DNA from: Campylobacterota bacterium | Lineage (GTDB): Bacteria; Babelota; Babeliae; Babelales; Chromulinivoraceae | Direction: 5' to 3' | NCBI GenBank assembly: GCA_002721975.1 | Contig: PBME01000006.1 | Location: forward strand, 63,519-113,162 | Length of the DNA: 49,644 nucleotides | Part shown: positions 1 to 7,293 of the stretch, in pieces | Layout: every line of letters begins with the position of its first letter | Numbering within the stretch: position 1 is the stretch's first letter | Notes under the pieces: generated by a model | Database searches by the model: none | Told to the model about the DNA's origin: nothing | What the model saw: only the letters and a program-made list of their open reading frames with translations | Translations under genes and position numbers: made by a program

Positions 1-1662
1 TGTAATGATTTCTTTTAAGTAAGCTCCAAAGCCATTTAGTGAACCAGGTTGTATCGTGTCATAAAAACCAAAGTATGTTGATGCAGGTGGATAATTCCAT
101 TCCCGATAAAAATCAATATCATTGGTATGTGTCCAAAAGAAACATGTTTTAATGGGAATGCTCATTTGTCGAGCAAGGTAACATACATATAAAGCAGTAT
201 CGAGAAATCGTTTTTGTGTTGTTGGATCACTACAGTTACATCCAGCTTCTACAATATAAATATCTTTTTCAGGAAATGTTTTATGCATTTCTAAAATAGA
301 GTCTAGTGCGGCATGTTGATCTACAATTCCAGAGCAGTTTCCATCAATTGGCTTAAAGTAATTAAAATATAATGCAGGATAAATGCTGAGTGCTATGCCA
401 TCAACGTATTCTGCTTGATCTTTAAACAGATCAATAAAAGATTGATTATACATAATGTCAGCGATTGATGATGCAATTTTTTCAAAGCCGTAACGTGGAT
501 CATAAAACTTGGTATGTGATGGTTTCATAGGTTTCCACTGATGTGATAGTAATACTTTGATATCAGGTCGTACTGATTTGATAGCAATAGTTGCTTCTTT
601 TTGTGCCAGCATGATGTATTTAAGGTATTGTGCCGTATCAATATGACAACCAAATGGTGGAAGCATTTCTTGATTTGCAACTTTAAATCCAAATCCAAAA
701 GGTTGGCTGATAGGGCATACATGAGTGACATGAGGACATTCTTGAATAATTTGTCTGCAAATATCAGCAAACCATGTAATATCTTCTTGTTTTTCAAATA
801 AATGTGGTTTAACTGCAGGATTGCTATAATGGTGAAAGAAAATAAGAGGATTTTTAAATTGTGCTATAAATTGAGCAACTTTTTTTAATTTTAAAGAATC
901 AATTTGATCTGAATTTTCTTGAAGGACATCTGATAATTGTAAAGATATTCTACAGCTTGGTAATAATTTTGATTGTGTTAACGATCCTAGATCGACAACT
1001 TGTTGCAACATGTTACTTTGTTGTTGAGTTGTAAACTCTTTATAGACTTGAGGTTTCATTTTAATGTGAGGACTGTGACAATATGGACATTGTGTCACTA
1101 TGATTTCGTTATATTTAGGATTGATTAACGTTTCTGCTACATTCTGTAATATGTTTTCGCGAACTTCTCCTGATACTTCCTTAATTTTATGTAAGTTAAC
1201 ATAGCCTTTACAGTCCTGACAATGTATTTCAGGTAACGAAGTCAGAACATACCATTGTCTTTCTTTTAGCCATTTATAAGGGTTCTTAATTTGTGATGCT
1301 TTGTTGTATAACAACTTACGCATCGTAGTTGGCCGAGTTACAGAGGGTGCAGTATTGTATACAGTTTGTGTTAGTCCAATTCCTGTTCCGATATTAAAAA
1401 TTTGTCCTTCACTATTCATTTTTAGATACAACTCTTTTGCAGAAGGAATCGTTGATTGATCTAGTAACACATGTGCTTGTTGTACTTGTTGGTTAAATAT
1501 TTTAATATCACGGGGTAAAAACTCTAAAGATTGGTATGTTTTTTTAGCAAGACCCCAGTAAATATTAGTGATAGATGACTTGTTTAATAGTGCTAGATAG
1601 CCTACACATCCACTGAGCAATATAATAATAAATAAGTACAGTTGTTTTTCTTTTTTTATCAT
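1..1662 (-). CDS. Glycosidase-like TIM-barrel lipoprotein with zinc-ribbon insert (3' end off window)
   Basis: Read from ATG 1662-1660 the frame stays open to base 1 (554 codons). The paralogue at 2521-4083 ends KKVIS-stop and this one has reached KEIIT, so probably only the stop codon is missing. An AAAGGA ribosome site lies 8 bases before the ATG. The N-terminus is basic then hydrophobic and ends in a lipobox, LSGC with Cys19, so it is probably an exported lipoprotein. Residues about 240-554 match the paralogue block by block (ITWFAD, CPISQ, HQWKPMK, DGIALS.YP, IYIVE.GCN). The strand-then-Glu pattern resembles clan GH-A glycosidases, with the Glu of IYIVEAGCN as possible nucleophile, but the usual Asn-Glu acid/base pair reads Ser-Gln. 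Residues about 145-200 are absent from the paralogue and hold CQDC (148-151) and CPYC (192-195), a likely zinc ribbon. Substrate unknown; the fold assignment is inference. Confidence 0.75.
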   Translation of the reverse strand, partial: MIKKEKQLYLFIIILLSGCVGYLALLNKSSITNIYWGLAKKTYQSLEFLPRDIKIFNQQVQQAHVLLDQSTIPSAKELYLKMNSEGQIFNIGTGIGLTQTVYNTAPSVTRPTTMRKLLYNKASQIKNPYKWLKERQWYVLTSLPEIHCQDCKGYVNLHKIKEVSGEVRENILQNVAETLINPKYNEIIVTQCPYCHSPHIKMKPQVYKEFTTQQQSNMLQQVVDLGSLTQSKLLPSCRISLQLSDVLQENSDQIDSLKLKKVAQFIAQFKNPLIFFHHYSNPAVKPHLFEKQEDITWFADICRQIIQECPHVTHVCPISQPFGFGFKVANQEMLPPFGCHIDTAQYLKYIMLAQKEATIAIKSVRPDIKVLLSHQWKPMKPSHTKFYDPRYGFEKIASSIADIMYNQSFIDLFKDQAEYVDGIALSIYPALYFNYFKPIDGNCSGIVDQHAALDSILEMHKTFPEKDIYIVEAGCNCSDPTTQKRFLDTALYVCYLARQMSIPIKTCFFWTHTNDIDFYREWNYPPASTYFGFYDTIQPGSLNGFGAYLKEIIT

Positions 1663-1823
1663 AAATTTATTCCTTTGTTCTTATGTTTTTATAACAATCG
1701 GTACAAATTCATTGCTAGAGATTGATTGAAAGAAGAGTCTTATTTGTTTTGTATGGACGAAAAAACTTGATTTTATGAAAGATTATTTTTTAACTTAAAT
1801 GGAATTAAAAAAAGGGGAAAACT

Positions 1824-2474
1824 ATGAATAAAGTAATTTCAGCAATACTGTTAACAACTGTAGCAGGACTTGGAACAATAGGTATTATCTATTCAGATGG
1901 CGATTTTGGTGAATACGTTGTATCACATGCAACCGATAGTTCAAGTGTATCGTATGGGTTTGGTAAAAAAAAATTAACAAATGCTCAGGTTGCTAATGAA
2001 TCAAACACTGTACCTATACCGCAAGTATCACGTAAAAACAGTGATAATAAAAAAGTAAAAACGCAAAAATCATCTACTAAAAACGTTATTACCTTAACAA
2101 AAGATCCTGTACTAGATAGTAAGAAAAAACTTTCTAATGCGAAACAAGATAACAATGAAATACATAAAAACAATCAAGATGCCATAGCTGTTAAAAAAGA
2201 GTTTGAAAATAAGATATCAAAACAAAGTAACAAACAAAAAGATAAAGCAAAAAGATTCATCCCAGTTTTATCAGATACAGAACAGCAGCAAATACAAGAT
2301 CGTATTACATCTAATATTGCACGACAAATAAAAAATAAAAAAAGACAACAAAAAAGTCTTGATTTGTTAGATGATCAAATAGCAAAAATTGTTAAGTTGA
2401 TACCTAATATTACAAAGCGTCAGCAATTAGAATTACAGTTAGTTTTATCAGAAGATTTATTTTGGACTAAATAA
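1824..2474 (+). CDS. Unknown exported or membrane-anchored Lys/Gln-rich protein
   Basis: I recognise no family. The 216-residue product begins with a short basic-hydrophobic segment (MNKVISAILLTTVAGLGTIG), a signal peptide or membrane anchor. Residues about 48-175 are a low-complexity, Lys/Asn/Ser/Gln-rich linker. The tail (about 145-216) is probably helical, with many Gln, Lys and Leu and a QQQIQDRITSNIARQ stretch that may form a coiled coil. A purine-rich ribosome site (AAAAAGGGG) precedes ATG 1824. It is a single gene between two minus-strand glycosidase-like paralogues, one divergent and one convergent, and ends at a strong shared terminator. Confidence 0.75.
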   Translation: MNKVISAILLTTVAGLGTIGIIYSDGDFGEYVVSHATDSSSVSYGFGKKKLTNAQVANESNTVPIPQVSRKNSDNKKVKTQKSSTKNVITLTKDPVLDSKKKLSNAKQDNNEIHKNNQDAIAVKKEFENKISKQSNKQKDKAKRFIPVLSDTEQQQIQDRITSNIARQIKNKKRQQKSLDLLDDQIAKIVKLIPNITKRQQLELQLVLSEDLFWTK

Positions 2475-2481
2475 CGTATAT

Positions 2482-2509
2482 AAAAAGGCGCTCACGTGAG
2501 CGCCTTTTT
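2482..2509. terminator. Bidirectional hairpin terminator
   Basis: A perfect 14-bp inverted repeat (AAAAAGGCGCTCAC and its complement) with A- and T-runs on either side. It lies between two convergent genes ending at 2474 and 2521, so it can terminate both. Confidence 0.9.
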
Positions 2510-2520
2510 ATATCTTCTTT

Positions 2521-4083
2521 TTAAGAAATTACTTTTTTAAGATATTCACCGTATGGGTTCATTGATTCTGGGTCCATAGTATCAAATGGTCCAAACTGAG
2601 CTTTATCATTTTTGCTTGAATTTTTACGATCTTTTACTTTATTCCATTCAAAGTATTGATCATTATTTTGACCCCAGAAATAACATGTTTTAACAGGTAT
2701 ACCCATTTCTTGTGCAAGTTGACAAACATAGAGTGTCATATCAACAAATTTTTGTTTGTCAGCTATTTCTGTTTTATTGTCAAGATTGCAACCTGTTTCT
2801 ACAATGTAAATATCTTTGCCAGGGAAAGCTTGAGCTGTTTGAACAATCGCTTCAAGAGCAGCTTCAGGATCAAGTTTTCCAGAACAGTTGTTGCCATCTG
2901 GTTTCCAATCTTCAAAGTATAATGAAGGGTAAACGCTTAGGGCAATACCATCAAAACTTTGTAATTTAGGATCTTTTGCTTTGACCATAGCAACAAATTT
3001 TTGATTGCACATATTATCAGCAATATTTGCCACACATTTTTCAATAGGTTGTCTTAGATTACCAAAGCTGTGCTTTGTTTTCATAGGTTTCCATTGGTGT
3101 GAGATAAGTACTTTAATATTAGGTCTCGTATTTTTTATTTTTAATCCGGCTGTTATTTGTGCCTCAACAATATTTTCTAAAAATTCTGTTGCTTTTGCAT
3201 CGGTAAAATCGAAATTGCTTAATTTATCAAGAAAAGAAATTTGCTTTTTAGGCTTAATGTCACATGAAAAAGGTGGTAACATTTCTTGTCGTGCTACTTG
3301 TAAACCAAAACCCATAATTTGACTGATAGGGCAAACATGTGTCAATCCTGGACATGCTCTAACTACGTCTACACATTTATCAGCAAACCATGTGATATCT
3401 TCTCTTGATTCAAATAAACGTGGTTTACATTGTGGGTTAGTATAGTGGTGCATAAATGTTAATGGATTACCTAATTCAGATAAAAATTCTGCTTGTTCTT
3501 GAAGCTTATTATTATCAGTGTTTCCATTGTTATCTACAATGTCTGCAAGTTCTATTGATAGTCGATATGCGGGTAAACCTTGTGCACCTTTTTGTTTGAA
3601 CACGCCTAATTTATGTAGTTGTTCTACCATATTTTTTTTGTCTTCGGTAGTAAAAGGTCTATATTCTTGTTCTGATCTTACGACATATCCGTGACGCTCT
3701 TTAAGCCATTGTTGAGGATTGTTTTGTTTTTGAGATTGTTCAGCAAGCAGTGTTTTTAAATATTCAGGATGAATAGTGTTATTTGTATCTTCTGTTTGAG
3801 ACATAGATATACCAATACTGGTAACAAAAGGTTTTTGACTATTTAACTTTTGATATGTTTCTTGAGCTGGTGGGTATCCTTGTTGATGTGCTGTTAAAAG
3901 CGTATTGAGCTTTTCTTCATATGCTCGTTGACTTGGTGTTGAAGTCATATTTTTTAACCAATTATACGCAGCAAAAACATAGTTTTCACCTGGTTTGGTA
4001 TTTGTTGAGCTTGATTGCATATTTGATGCAAATAAGCTTAAAGCTGCTCCTAGAGCAAATATTGATATCTTTTTATTTTTCAT
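2521..4083 (-). CDS. Exported glycosidase-like TIM-barrel protein
   Basis: The 520-residue product has a signal peptide (MKKNKK-type start, then ALGAALSLFASNMQ). It is a paralogue of the protein at 1-1662, alignable through the last 300 residues and lacking its Cys-rich insert. Visible blocks are ITWFADKC, THVCPISQ, KVLISHQWKPMK, DGIALSVYPSLYF and DIYIVETGCN. The last two resemble the barrel strands and nucleophile strand of clan GH-A enzymes such as GH53 and GH1. Gln replaces the expected acid/base Glu in the ISQ motif, as in plant myrosinases of GH1. It may therefore act on unusual glycosides, bind sugar without cleaving it, or belong to an uncharacterised family. A GGGACC-type purine site lies just before the ATG. 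It ends at the terminator 2482-2509. Confidence 0.8.
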   Translation of the reverse strand: MKNKKISIFALGAALSLFASNMQSSSTNTKPGENYVFAAYNWLKNMTSTPSQRAYEEKLNTLLTAHQQGYPPAQETYQKLNSQKPFVTSIGISMSQTEDTNNTIHPEYLKTLLAEQSQKQNNPQQWLKERHGYVVRSEQEYRPFTTEDKKNMVEQLHKLGVFKQKGAQGLPAYRLSIELADIVDNNGNTDNNKLQEQAEFLSELGNPLTFMHHYTNPQCKPRLFESREDITWFADKCVDVVRACPGLTHVCPISQIMGFGLQVARQEMLPPFSCDIKPKKQISFLDKLSNFDFTDAKATEFLENIVEAQITAGLKIKNTRPNIKVLISHQWKPMKTKHSFGNLRQPIEKCVANIADNMCNQKFVAMVKAKDPKLQSFDGIALSVYPSLYFEDWKPDGNNCSGKLDPEAALEAIVQTAQAFPGKDIYIVETGCNLDNKTEIADKQKFVDMTLYVCQLAQEMGIPVKTCYFWGQNNDQYFEWNKVKDRKNSSKNDKAQFGPFDTMDPESMNPYGEYLKKVIS

Positions 4084-4132
4084 AGTTGGTCCCTTTTTTT
4101 TCTTAAATATATACTATTTATAGCGTAGCAGG

Positions 4133-4975
4133 TTATGCAAAAAATGCACCTGGTAAAGGGGGTTTTTGATCAGAAGTTGCTAAGATAGTTAGTCTGTCTA
4201 TTTGGTCATTTTTGCTTGTATTATATATCATGAGATAATAGCGTTTAAAAAATTCTTTGAAAAACTCTTGTATTTTAAGTACCCCTTCTATTCGAGTCTT
4301 TGTAAAGTGGTCAATAACAATATCAATATTTTTATAAGTTTTTGCAAAAAAGCTTGCAGTTTCTTTAAGGTAAGTATGCTTGAGTTCTGGAGACTGGGTA
4401 ATGGTTTCAAAAAGAGGTTTGATTTCTGCGATATTGGCAATTACCTGAGAGAACTCACTTTGTACAGCAAAAAGTTGTTCGGTGACAATTTGTTGTTCTT
4501 TTCCCCAAGCAATTAAACAATCTTTAAGATCAGAAATAATTGTTTGCGTAGGTTGCGGATTAATTTTAATAATGAAAGGAAGTAATTTTTGGAATTTTGC
4601 ATAAATTGTTTGCAACTTGTGTTGCGCATCTTTGATGGCGCAAATAGACTGTTCAAGTTTGCGAGTATCGTTTTGATTAATTTGTAAATTTTCGTGCCAT
4701 GAATCTATAAATGATGGGGTATATATTTTAAAAATTTCTTCTTGAATCGTAAATTTTGCAACAATCATAGCGCATGATGTTTCAACAATTTGGTAGCTTA
4801 ATAATAGTAAATCAATAATTGTTTGGGTTTCATGGTTTGGTGCGTTGGCAATATATGTGGTAGTCCATTGCTCTGCGTGTTGATCAATGATGTTTTCATA
4901 GTTAGAGTTATTTGCTACTACAGCAAAAGACATACATAAAAATATTATAAAACACTTTTTACTGAAACAGCTCAT
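4133..4975 (-). CDS. Unknown exported helical protein
   Basis: A 280-residue protein with a clear signal peptide (KKCFIIFLCMSFAVVA) and predicted cleavage near residue 21. The rest looks almost wholly alpha-helical, with long amphipathic stretches (about 90-180 and 205-260) and no motif I recognise. An AAGGA ribosome site stands 8 bases before ATG 4975, which supports this start. It follows the glycosidase-like gene on the same strand with a 49-base gap and no hairpin terminator, so the two could be co-transcribed. Confidence 0.75.
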   Translation of the reverse strand: MSCFSKKCFIIFLCMSFAVVANNSNYENIIDQHAEQWTTTYIANAPNHETQTIIDLLLLSYQIVETSCAMIVAKFTIQEEIFKIYTPSFIDSWHENLQINQNDTRKLEQSICAIKDAQHKLQTIYAKFQKLLPFIIKINPQPTQTIISDLKDCLIAWGKEQQIVTEQLFAVQSEFSQVIANIAEIKPLFETITQSPELKHTYLKETASFFAKTYKNIDIVIDHFTKTRIEGVLKIQEFFKEFFKRYYLMIYNTSKNDQIDRLTILATSDQKPPLPGAFFA

Positions 4976-5366
4976 AGGTATATTCCTTTTTTAATTGCCA
5001 ATTTTTATACATAAAAACGCATGAAAATATCTGAGTATGAGTACATAGGTTTATTTTTTTTGTGATAGTAACGAATCTGTTTAAACAAAGAGTAGGTATG
5101 ATTTGTTTGTAAAAATAATTATGAAATAATAGTGATTGAGTCATCGGTATAGCAATTTTAAAGTTTTGATACCAATCAAGTATGCTGCAACAAGTGTAAG
5201 TTATTTTTGTCTGTAAAGTTACGATATATCCTATAATTATCATGTGGCTTTTTTCTGAAAAAATATTCCATATTGTTTGCATAGTGATAGTTGCATACAA
5301 TATATGTAATTGTTGCAACATGAGTTTTGCTTTGTTTGTGGGTGTATCTAGATTATATTGATTCAT
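4959..5366 (-). CDS. Doubtful ORF upstream of exported protein gene
   Basis: Between the minus gene starting at 4975 and the plus operon starting at 5502 there is one open frame, from ATG 5366 to 4959, overlapping the next gene by 17 bases. It would encode about 135 residues rich in Ile, Thr, Leu and Tyr with few charges and no recognisable domain. A TATAAT box (minus strand, 5381-5376) sits only 10 bases before this ATG, so a start here would leave almost no leader and there is no ribosome site. The stretch may instead be the promoter and long leader of the gene at 4133-4975. Weak call. Confidence 0.22.
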   Translation of the reverse strand: MNQYNLDTPTNKAKLMLQQLHILYATITMQTIWNIFSEKSHMIIIGYIVTLQTKITYTCCSILDWYQNFKIAIPMTQSLLFHNYFYKQIIPTLCLNRFVTITKKINLCTHTQIFSCVFMYKNWQLKKEYTYELFQ

Positions 5367-5501
5367 TTTTAGCCTATTATAATACAAACAATAGGGGTAT
5401 GGTAACATCTTTGTTTTATAAAGAAAAGCTTGTTTTTTCTAAATAAGATTTCTTATTTTTTTACTAGTTTTATCCTATGAACTTATGTAAAGGAGTAATG
5501 T

Positions 5502-5774
5502 ATGAAAAAAATATTGAGCATGTATATGCTAAGTTATGTTTCATATAGTCTATCTGTTCCATCTCCACTTGAAATACCTGGTAAGGCGTTAGATGTGCCT
5601 GCTAAAGCTGTAGCGAGTATGCCAGGAATAAGTGGTTTTTTAGATAAAATTATTCAGAGTCATATTATTGCTAAAATAAAAGTGATTGCTCAATATGTTG
5701 GGATTGTTGCTCTTGTTTTGCTTACTGGATACATATTGTATCGTGTGTGTAAAGTGTTATTTAAAAAGAAATAG
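5502..5774 (+). CDS. Small single-pass membrane protein, operon gene 1
   Basis: A 90-residue product with no family I know. It has a short N-terminal hydrophobic segment that may be a signal peptide ending near SLSVPSP, an amphipathic middle with PGKALDVPAKAVASMPG, then a strong membrane helix (about 62-83) followed by a basic tail, VCKVLFKKK. An AAAGGAG ribosome site lies before the ATG. Genes at 5799 and 6202 follow within 24 and 13 bases, so the three form one transcript of small membrane proteins. Confidence 0.75.
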   Translation: MKKILSMYMLSYVSYSLSVPSPLEIPGKALDVPAKAVASMPGISGFLDKIIQSHIIAKIKVIAQYVGIVALVLLTGYILYRVCKVLFKKK

Positions 5775-5798
5775 TTTTGAAATAAAAAGGATAGTCAT

Positions 5799-6188
5799 AT
5801 GATGCAAAAATCTGAAAATATTCGTCATAAAGCATATACTGTTGCAATTGCATTTTTGTTGTCGAGATGTATTGTTTTATTAAGCCATAATTTACATTTA
5901 GTTGGTATTGTCAAAGAGCTATTTTTTGCTGTATTTGGTATTACTGCTTTAGTTCTTGGGCTTTTTAAATTTCACAAAAGTTTAAGCTTTGGTTTGACTA
6001 TAGGTGGTCTGTTTCTGCTTCGTTTTTCTGTTCAAGGATTTAATCCGAAGCACATAGAGTTGTTAGAGTTTATTGTAGCAGTCTTGGCATTAGGTTTTAT
6101 ATCAGTTGCATTATATCGTTTGTATCAAGGACAGCAAGGTACAGTAAAAAAAACAAAAATTAAGCGTAAAAATAATAAAACTGCGTAA
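5799..6188 (+). CDS. Small four-helix membrane protein, operon gene 2
   Basis: The 129-residue product has about four hydrophobic helices (roughly 15-35, 39-57, 62-80 and 87-107) and a strongly basic C-terminal tail (KKTKIKRKNNK) that should face the cytoplasm. No domain is recognised. AAAAGGA precedes the start. It lies between two other small membrane-protein genes with gaps of 24 and 13 bases, which suggests a shared complex or function that cannot be named from the sequence. Confidence 0.75.
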   Translation: MMQKSENIRHKAYTVAIAFLLSRCIVLLSHNLHLVGIVKELFFAVFGITALVLGLFKFHKSLSFGLTIGGLFLLRFSVQGFNPKHIELLEFIVAVLALGFISVALYRLYQGQQGTVKKTKIKRKNNKTA

Positions 6189-6201
6189 ACGGAGTAAGTA
6201 T

Positions 6202-6687
6202 ATGTTAAAAAATGTACAAGAATTATTGATAGCAATTGCTTTAATAATTAGTATTCCTTCAACTGTTTATCTAGGATGTAAGTTGGTGTCCCCTAAAATT
6301 GATTATCCTTCTTACTGGAAAGAGCATCATCAGTTTATGAAAGGTTATCCTGCTAAGCACGAAGAGAGCCATAAGCTTCGCGAAGCTGAGTGGAAAGAAA
6401 GTGATTTATATAAAGAAAAACAAAGTAAAGAGTGTACGATTTCGTTTATTAAGTTGGGTGTTGCAGGTGTTATATCAATAGCACTTTTGTATTATGGTTC
6501 AATATTTATTATGCCAATTATAGGTGCAAGTTTAATTGTGTCTGGTTTAATTGTAATTATGTATTATGTAGATACATATTATGATTGTTCACAGTTTAAT
6601 ACAGTGTTGTCGTTAATAGAGTTAGGTTTGATTTTGATAAGCTTATTAATTATGCTGCATGCATCATATCGCTTATCTGAAAATTAA
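6202..6687 (+). CDS. Small multi-pass membrane protein, operon gene 3
   Basis: A 161-residue protein. One hydrophobic helix (about 9-27) is followed by a charged loop of about 45 residues rich in His, Glu and Lys, then three more membrane helices (about 81-98, 102-121 and 135-157). I recognise no family. The start follows the previous gene by 13 bases with a GGAG ribosome site. It is the last gene of the operon and faces the convergent tRNA genes 10 bases further on. Confidence 0.75.
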   Translation: MLKNVQELLIAIALIISIPSTVYLGCKLVSPKIDYPSYWKEHHQFMKGYPAKHEESHKLREAEWKESDLYKEKQSKECTISFIKLGVAGVISIALLYYGSIFIMPIIGASLIVSGLIVIMYYVDTYYDCSQFNTVLSLIELGLILISLLIMLHASYRLSEN

Positions 6688-6696
6688 GATAAATAA

Positions 6697-6772
6697 TGGT
6701 CGGGATGGCGAGACTCGAACTCACAACCCCTCGCTCCCAAAGCGAGTGCGCTACCAATTGCGCCACATCCCG
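6697..6772 (-). tRNA. tRNA-Pro (anticodon UGG)
   Basis: The minus strand folds as a full cloverleaf. The acceptor is CGGGATG/CATCCCG with the C1-G72 pair typical of bacterial tRNA-Pro. The D stem is GCGC/GCGC, the anticodon stem CTCGC/GCGAG with loop TTTGGGA, and the T arm is GTGAG-TTCGAGT-CTCGC. The discriminator is A and the 3' CCA is encoded. It is probably co-transcribed with the upstream tRNA-His. Confidence 0.96.
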
Positions 6773-6838
6773 ATATTTTGATTCAATACAGGTATTACTG
6801 TACTGCAAAAATGAATATTTTCAAGAATTTTATGAAAT

Positions 6839-6915
6839 TGGGGTGAGTAGTGGGTCTCGAACCCACGACCCCCAGAACCACAATCTGGTGCTCTACCAAC
6901 TGAGCTATACTCACC
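6839..6915 (-). tRNA. tRNA-His (anticodon GUG)
   Basis: The minus strand gives a complete cloverleaf with the extra 5' G-1 facing discriminator C73, the identity pair of tRNA-His. The acceptor is GTGAGTA/TACTCAC, the anticodon stem CCAGA/TCTGG with loop TTGTGGT, and the T arm GTGGG-TTCGAGA-CCCAC. The 3' CCA is encoded. A near-consensus promoter lies just upstream. Confidence 0.97.
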
Positions 6916-6933
6916 ATATTTCAATATAGTGTT

Positions 6934-6962
6934 AGTATACGGTCTATTTTTGTAAAAATCAA
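6934..6962 (-). promoter_or_regulatory. Promoter of the tRNA-His/tRNA-Pro transcript
   Basis: On the minus strand, TTGATT (6962-6957) and TATACT (6939-6934) are separated by 17 bases, and the -10 box ends 19 bases before the tRNA-His 5' end. This is a sigma70-type promoter. Confidence 0.8.
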
Positions 6963-7293
6963 AAAAACAATAGATATTTTTAATATGAGATTTGTTTTCA
7001 GTATTTGTATATCAGCGTGCTGTTGAGATACAAAGTCATTTTTATATAAATTGAAGAAAGCCGTGATAGGTATCAGAGATCGGATCTGAGTTGTCTAAAA
7101 AATATATTGTGGGCTCTGTTAAGTTGAGTTTTTATTTATCATGGATTGTATGTTGTATGCTACTTTTATATAGGTAAAAATGCTATATTCATTATTTTTT
7201 ATTCGGTTTTGAAGGGTGAGAGACTTTGAGGTTTTTTATGATGCGTGGTATGCTTATAAAAATAAGTGTAATGCCTTATCATAAAGATTTTTT
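6963..7293. other. Intergenic stretch upstream of uvrA
   Basis: 331 bases with no coding frame I can support. TTTATATAGG and TATATT boxes near 7165-7195 could belong to a uvrA promoter, but spacing and -35 boxes are poor. No ribosome site stands before the uvrA ATG. No SOS-type LexA box was seen. Confidence 0.5.

Noticed and set aside
6696-6929. Open plus-strand frame across the tRNA pair
   Set aside because: It is the antisense of two complete tRNA genes, a common spurious call.
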